From: CALBPI01 sp038529355
GTDB taxonomy: Bacteria > Pseudomonadota > Gammaproteobacteria > Steroidobacterales > Woeseiaceae
Assembly: GCA_038529355.1 (NCBI GenBank)
Contig: JBCBDU010000007.1
Span: 57,580-121,579, forward strand
Direction of reading: 5' to 3'
DNA: 64,000 nucleotides
Shown here: piece by piece, positions 62,101-64,000 of the stretch
How positions within the stretch are numbered: position 1 is the first letter of the stretch
Layout of the letters: each line of letters opens with the position of its first letter
Position numbers and translations under genes: made by a program
Notes under the pieces: model-generated
Seen by the model: the letters and a program-made list of their open reading frames with translations, nothing else
What the model was told of the DNA's origin: nothing
Databases searched by the model: none

Positions 62101-63198
62101 TTATGCCGCGCTCTGCAGCCGCTTCTTCAGCGCAGGCTTGGATGGGAACGAGTGCCTGAAGATTCGCCCAATGACCTGACCGAACTGCGAGGCCAGCGAG
62201 CCGGTGTTGTAGTGTTGACCGTATTTTTCACACACGGCCTGCACTTGGACAGACAGATCACCATAGCGTCGGGCGGGGACAGTCGGGAACATGTGATGCT
62301 CGATCTGGTGGCTGAGGTTACCGCTGAGAATGTGGAACCACTTGCTGCCCGTCATGTTGGAAGAGCCCTTCAACTGACGCAGATACCAATGCCCTTGCGT
62401 TTCGTTTCTTAATACTGATTTCGGGAACAGTTGTACGTCCGCGGTAAAGTGGCCGCAGAAGATGATCATCCAGGTCCACAGGTTGCGCAGCAGGTTGGCC
62501 ACGAGATTGCCCGTGAAGACGCTGACAAAAAACGGCCCGGCGAGCAGCGGGAACACGACGTAGTCTTTGAGCAATTGCCGACGCATCTTGCGGCCAATCG
62601 GTGCAAATTCTTGCCACGCTTCTTTTTTTGTTTTGCTGCCCGAAAACAGTTTGCCAAGCTCGAGCTCCTGAATGGCAACGCCCCACTGAAACAGCATCGC
62701 AAACACGGCCGCGTACAACGGTTGCAGCAGATAGAACCGGCGCCAGCGTTGCTCTGGGAACAGGCGCAGCACACCATAGCCGATGTCATCGTCCATGCCG
62801 CGGATGTTGGTGTAGGTGTGGTGCTTGTGGTTGTGCGTGCGGCGCCAACTATCGCCGGTGCCTACCAGATCCCAGTCGTAGGTCTTGCCGTTGAGCTCCG
62901 GGTCGTTCATGAAGTCGTATTGGCCGTGCATGACGTTGTGGCCTAGCTCCATGTTCTCGAGGATTTTCGACAGGGCGAGCAGCAACGTCCCCAGAACCCA
63001 GAACGGTGGAAAGACGCTGAGGAACAAAAAGCCTCGGCCAATGACTTCGGTGTAACGCACCGCTTTAACGATGCGGTGAATGTACTTGGCATCAGCTTCG
63101 CCGACGTCAGCCAGTGCCTGGTTCTTGATGGCAGTAATTTCTGCGCCAAACGCATCGATCTCGTTGGCGTTCAGGGTTCTGCTTTTTGCTGCGGTCAT
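62101..63198 (-). CDS. Membrane fatty-acid desaturase paired with a ferredoxin reductase
   Basis: A 365-residue di-iron acyl desaturase. His boxes are HNVMH, HNHKHH and HQIEHH (the last of Q/H-x2-HH type), with helix pairs near 60-85 and 155-240. The arrangement matches the DesA3 or DesB type that introduces delta-9 double bonds into acyl-CoA, with electrons supplied by the reductase encoded just upstream. It is a different branch from the desaturase at 26 kb. Confidence 0.9.
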   Translation of the reverse strand: MTAAKSRTLNANEIDAFGAEITAIKNQALADVGEADAKYIHRIVKAVRYTEVIGRGFLFLSVFPPFWVLGTLLLALSKILENMELGHNVMHGQYDFMNDPELNGKTYDWDLVGTGDSWRRTHNHKHHTYTNIRGMDDDIGYGVLRLFPEQRWRRFYLLQPLYAAVFAMLFQWGVAIQELELGKLFSGSKTKKEAWQEFAPIGRKMRRQLLKDYVVFPLLAGPFFVSVFTGNLVANLLRNLWTWMIIFCGHFTADVQLFPKSVLRNETQGHWYLRQLKGSSNMTGSKWFHILSGNLSHQIEHHMFPTVPARRYGDLSVQVQAVCEKYGQHYNTGSLASQFGQVIGRIFRHSFPSKPALKKRLQSAA

Positions 63199-63219
63199 TG
63201 TGGGATCCGTGGACAGGCG

Positions 63220-64000
63220 TTAGAGGGCTAACTGAAGGTCGGACGTCGCTTGCGAGACGCACAGGCGAACGTTGGTGTTGGTGTTAGCGTCGACGATGTT
63301 TGTGTCGGTGTTCTGCGTGACACCGGCGATCTTTTTGCAACTGCAGGTATTGCAGATGCCCATTCGACAGCCGGATTGCACCGCGATGCCCTGTTGCTCG
63401 AGCGCAGTGAGCAACGACTGCTGGTTGCTGACTTCAATGCGCCGCTTGCTGGTGGTCAGTTCGACGGTGAAGTGTGTTTCGGCAGACGTCGGTGTGGCGA
63501 TTGGGCGAGGCGTGAAGGCCTCCGACGTGAAGCTGGCAGCGGCGTGCGCGGTGCATTGCCGAGCCTGATCGACAAACCCGCTGCTGCCGCAAGCCAACAC
63601 TTGCGCGCCTTCAACGTCGATGCCCAGTGACGCAAGCCGCGTCGCGCTAATGCGCCGACCGACATCCTGATGCGTTGCGATCAAGTGCAGACGAAAATTA
63701 CCAAAGCGCTCGGCTAGCTGCTGCAATTCGTCGGCGAAACAGAAGTTCGCCTCGGTGGTTTCCCAATACGCCAGATCAACGCGCTGGGGCATGCCGGATT
63801 GGGCTTGCGCCCGGAGCACGGACATCAACGGCGTGATGCCACTGCCGCCGGCGAGCAGCAACACCGGCTGATCCGACAGCGTGTCGGCGGTCATGTCGCC
63901 AAACACGGTTTCCAGCTCGAGCACGGTGCCTTTGTGCGCGTGTTCGAATAGCCAATGGCTCATCAGGCCGGATGGGTCATGGCGAACGGTGAGTTCAACC
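63220..64000 (-). CDS. Ferredoxin reductase electron donor of the desaturase (5' part outside window)
   Basis: Partial. The visible 260 residues include the end of the FAD domain (VELTVRHDPSGLMSHWLFEH), the NAD(P) domain (LLLAGGSGITPLMSVL), and a C-terminal plant-type 2Fe-2S ferredoxin domain with C-x4-C-x2-C and a final Cys (CRMGICNTC, then RLCVS). Codons continue in frame to the window edge, so the start lies beyond it. It sits 21 bases upstream of the desaturase gene, a standard pair. Confidence 0.9.
   Translation of the reverse strand, partial: VELTVRHDPSGLMSHWLFEHAHKGTVLELETVFGDMTADTLSDQPVLLLAGGSGITPLMSVLRAQAQSGMPQRVDLAYWETTEANFCFADELQQLAERFGNFRLHLIATHQDVGRRISATRLASLGIDVEGAQVLACGSSGFVDQARQCTAHAAASFTSEAFTPRPIATPTSAETHFTVELTTSKRRIEVSNQQSLLTALEQQGIAVQSGCRMGICNTCSCKKIAGVTQNTDTNIVDANTNTNVRLCVSQATSDLQLAL

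Overview
The window is a chromosomal segment of a gammaproteobacterium of moderately high GC. The evidence is the ftsY-ftsE-ftsX-rpoH order, radC divergent from coaBC-dut, mutY followed by the YggX gene, rpmB-rpmG, and a Crc-type exonuclease divergent from pyrE. The TolB-like/TPR protein, the GYLWTD-repeat subtilase, the DUF2170/PspA/flotillin cassette and Ni-superoxide dismutase suggest a free-living, probably marine lineage, perhaps near Woeseiales or Steroidobacterales. That placement is inference.

Layout. 1-10.5 kb: Ni-SOD behind an RND exporter; a receiver protein, two unrelated MATE exporters and a DUF4345 protein; glutaryl-CoA dehydrogenase; an OmpA lipoprotein; DUF3465; folD. 10.5-20.3 kb: an intergenic repeat region, then a five-gene membrane-stress operon (DUF2170, PspA/IM30, YqiJ-like, flotillin, and a 1742-residue AAA ATPase) behind two copies of a TATTACATGTAATA palindrome. 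20.3-27.8 kb: rpoH with a perfect CIRCE operator, ftsX, ftsE, ftsY, divergent rsmD-coaD, mutM, a fatty acid desaturase, rpmG and rpmB. 28.4-30 kb: two unrecognised exported proteins. 30-37.6 kb: radC (apparent frameshift), coaBC, dut, DUF4124, pyrE, an exonuclease III/Crc homologue, ampG-like, marC and trmB. 37.6-46.2 kb: a degenerate GGDEF/EAL protein, an ECF sigma/anti-sigma/DUF4097 operon, AsmA, a START-like protein, mutY and yggX. 46.2-50.8 kb: ergothioneine genes (egtD, egtB) with a TetR regulator, then an ECF42-type sigma factor with its DGPF partner. 51 kb: tRNA-Phe. 51-62 kb: a more accessory stretch of secreted hydrolases and envelope proteins (amidohydrolase, M14-type peptidase, subtilase with 18-bp repeats, PDZ protein, formylglycine-enzyme-like lipoprotein, TolB/TPR protein). 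62-64 kb: an acyl desaturase with its ferredoxin reductase, cut by the window edge.

Two themes recur. One is oxidative-stress defence: Ni-SOD, MutM, MutY, YggX, ergothioneine and an exonuclease III-type nuclease. The other is envelope surveillance: the PspA/flotillin cassette, ECF modules, AsmA, OmpA and heat-shock control of rpoH. The most notable points are the CIRCE site on rpoH, the twin palindromes before the DUF2170/PspA/flotillin/ATPase operon together with a possible DNA-binding N terminus on DUF2170, the hexapeptide-repeat subtilase, and the catalytically intact Crc-like nuclease beside pyrE.
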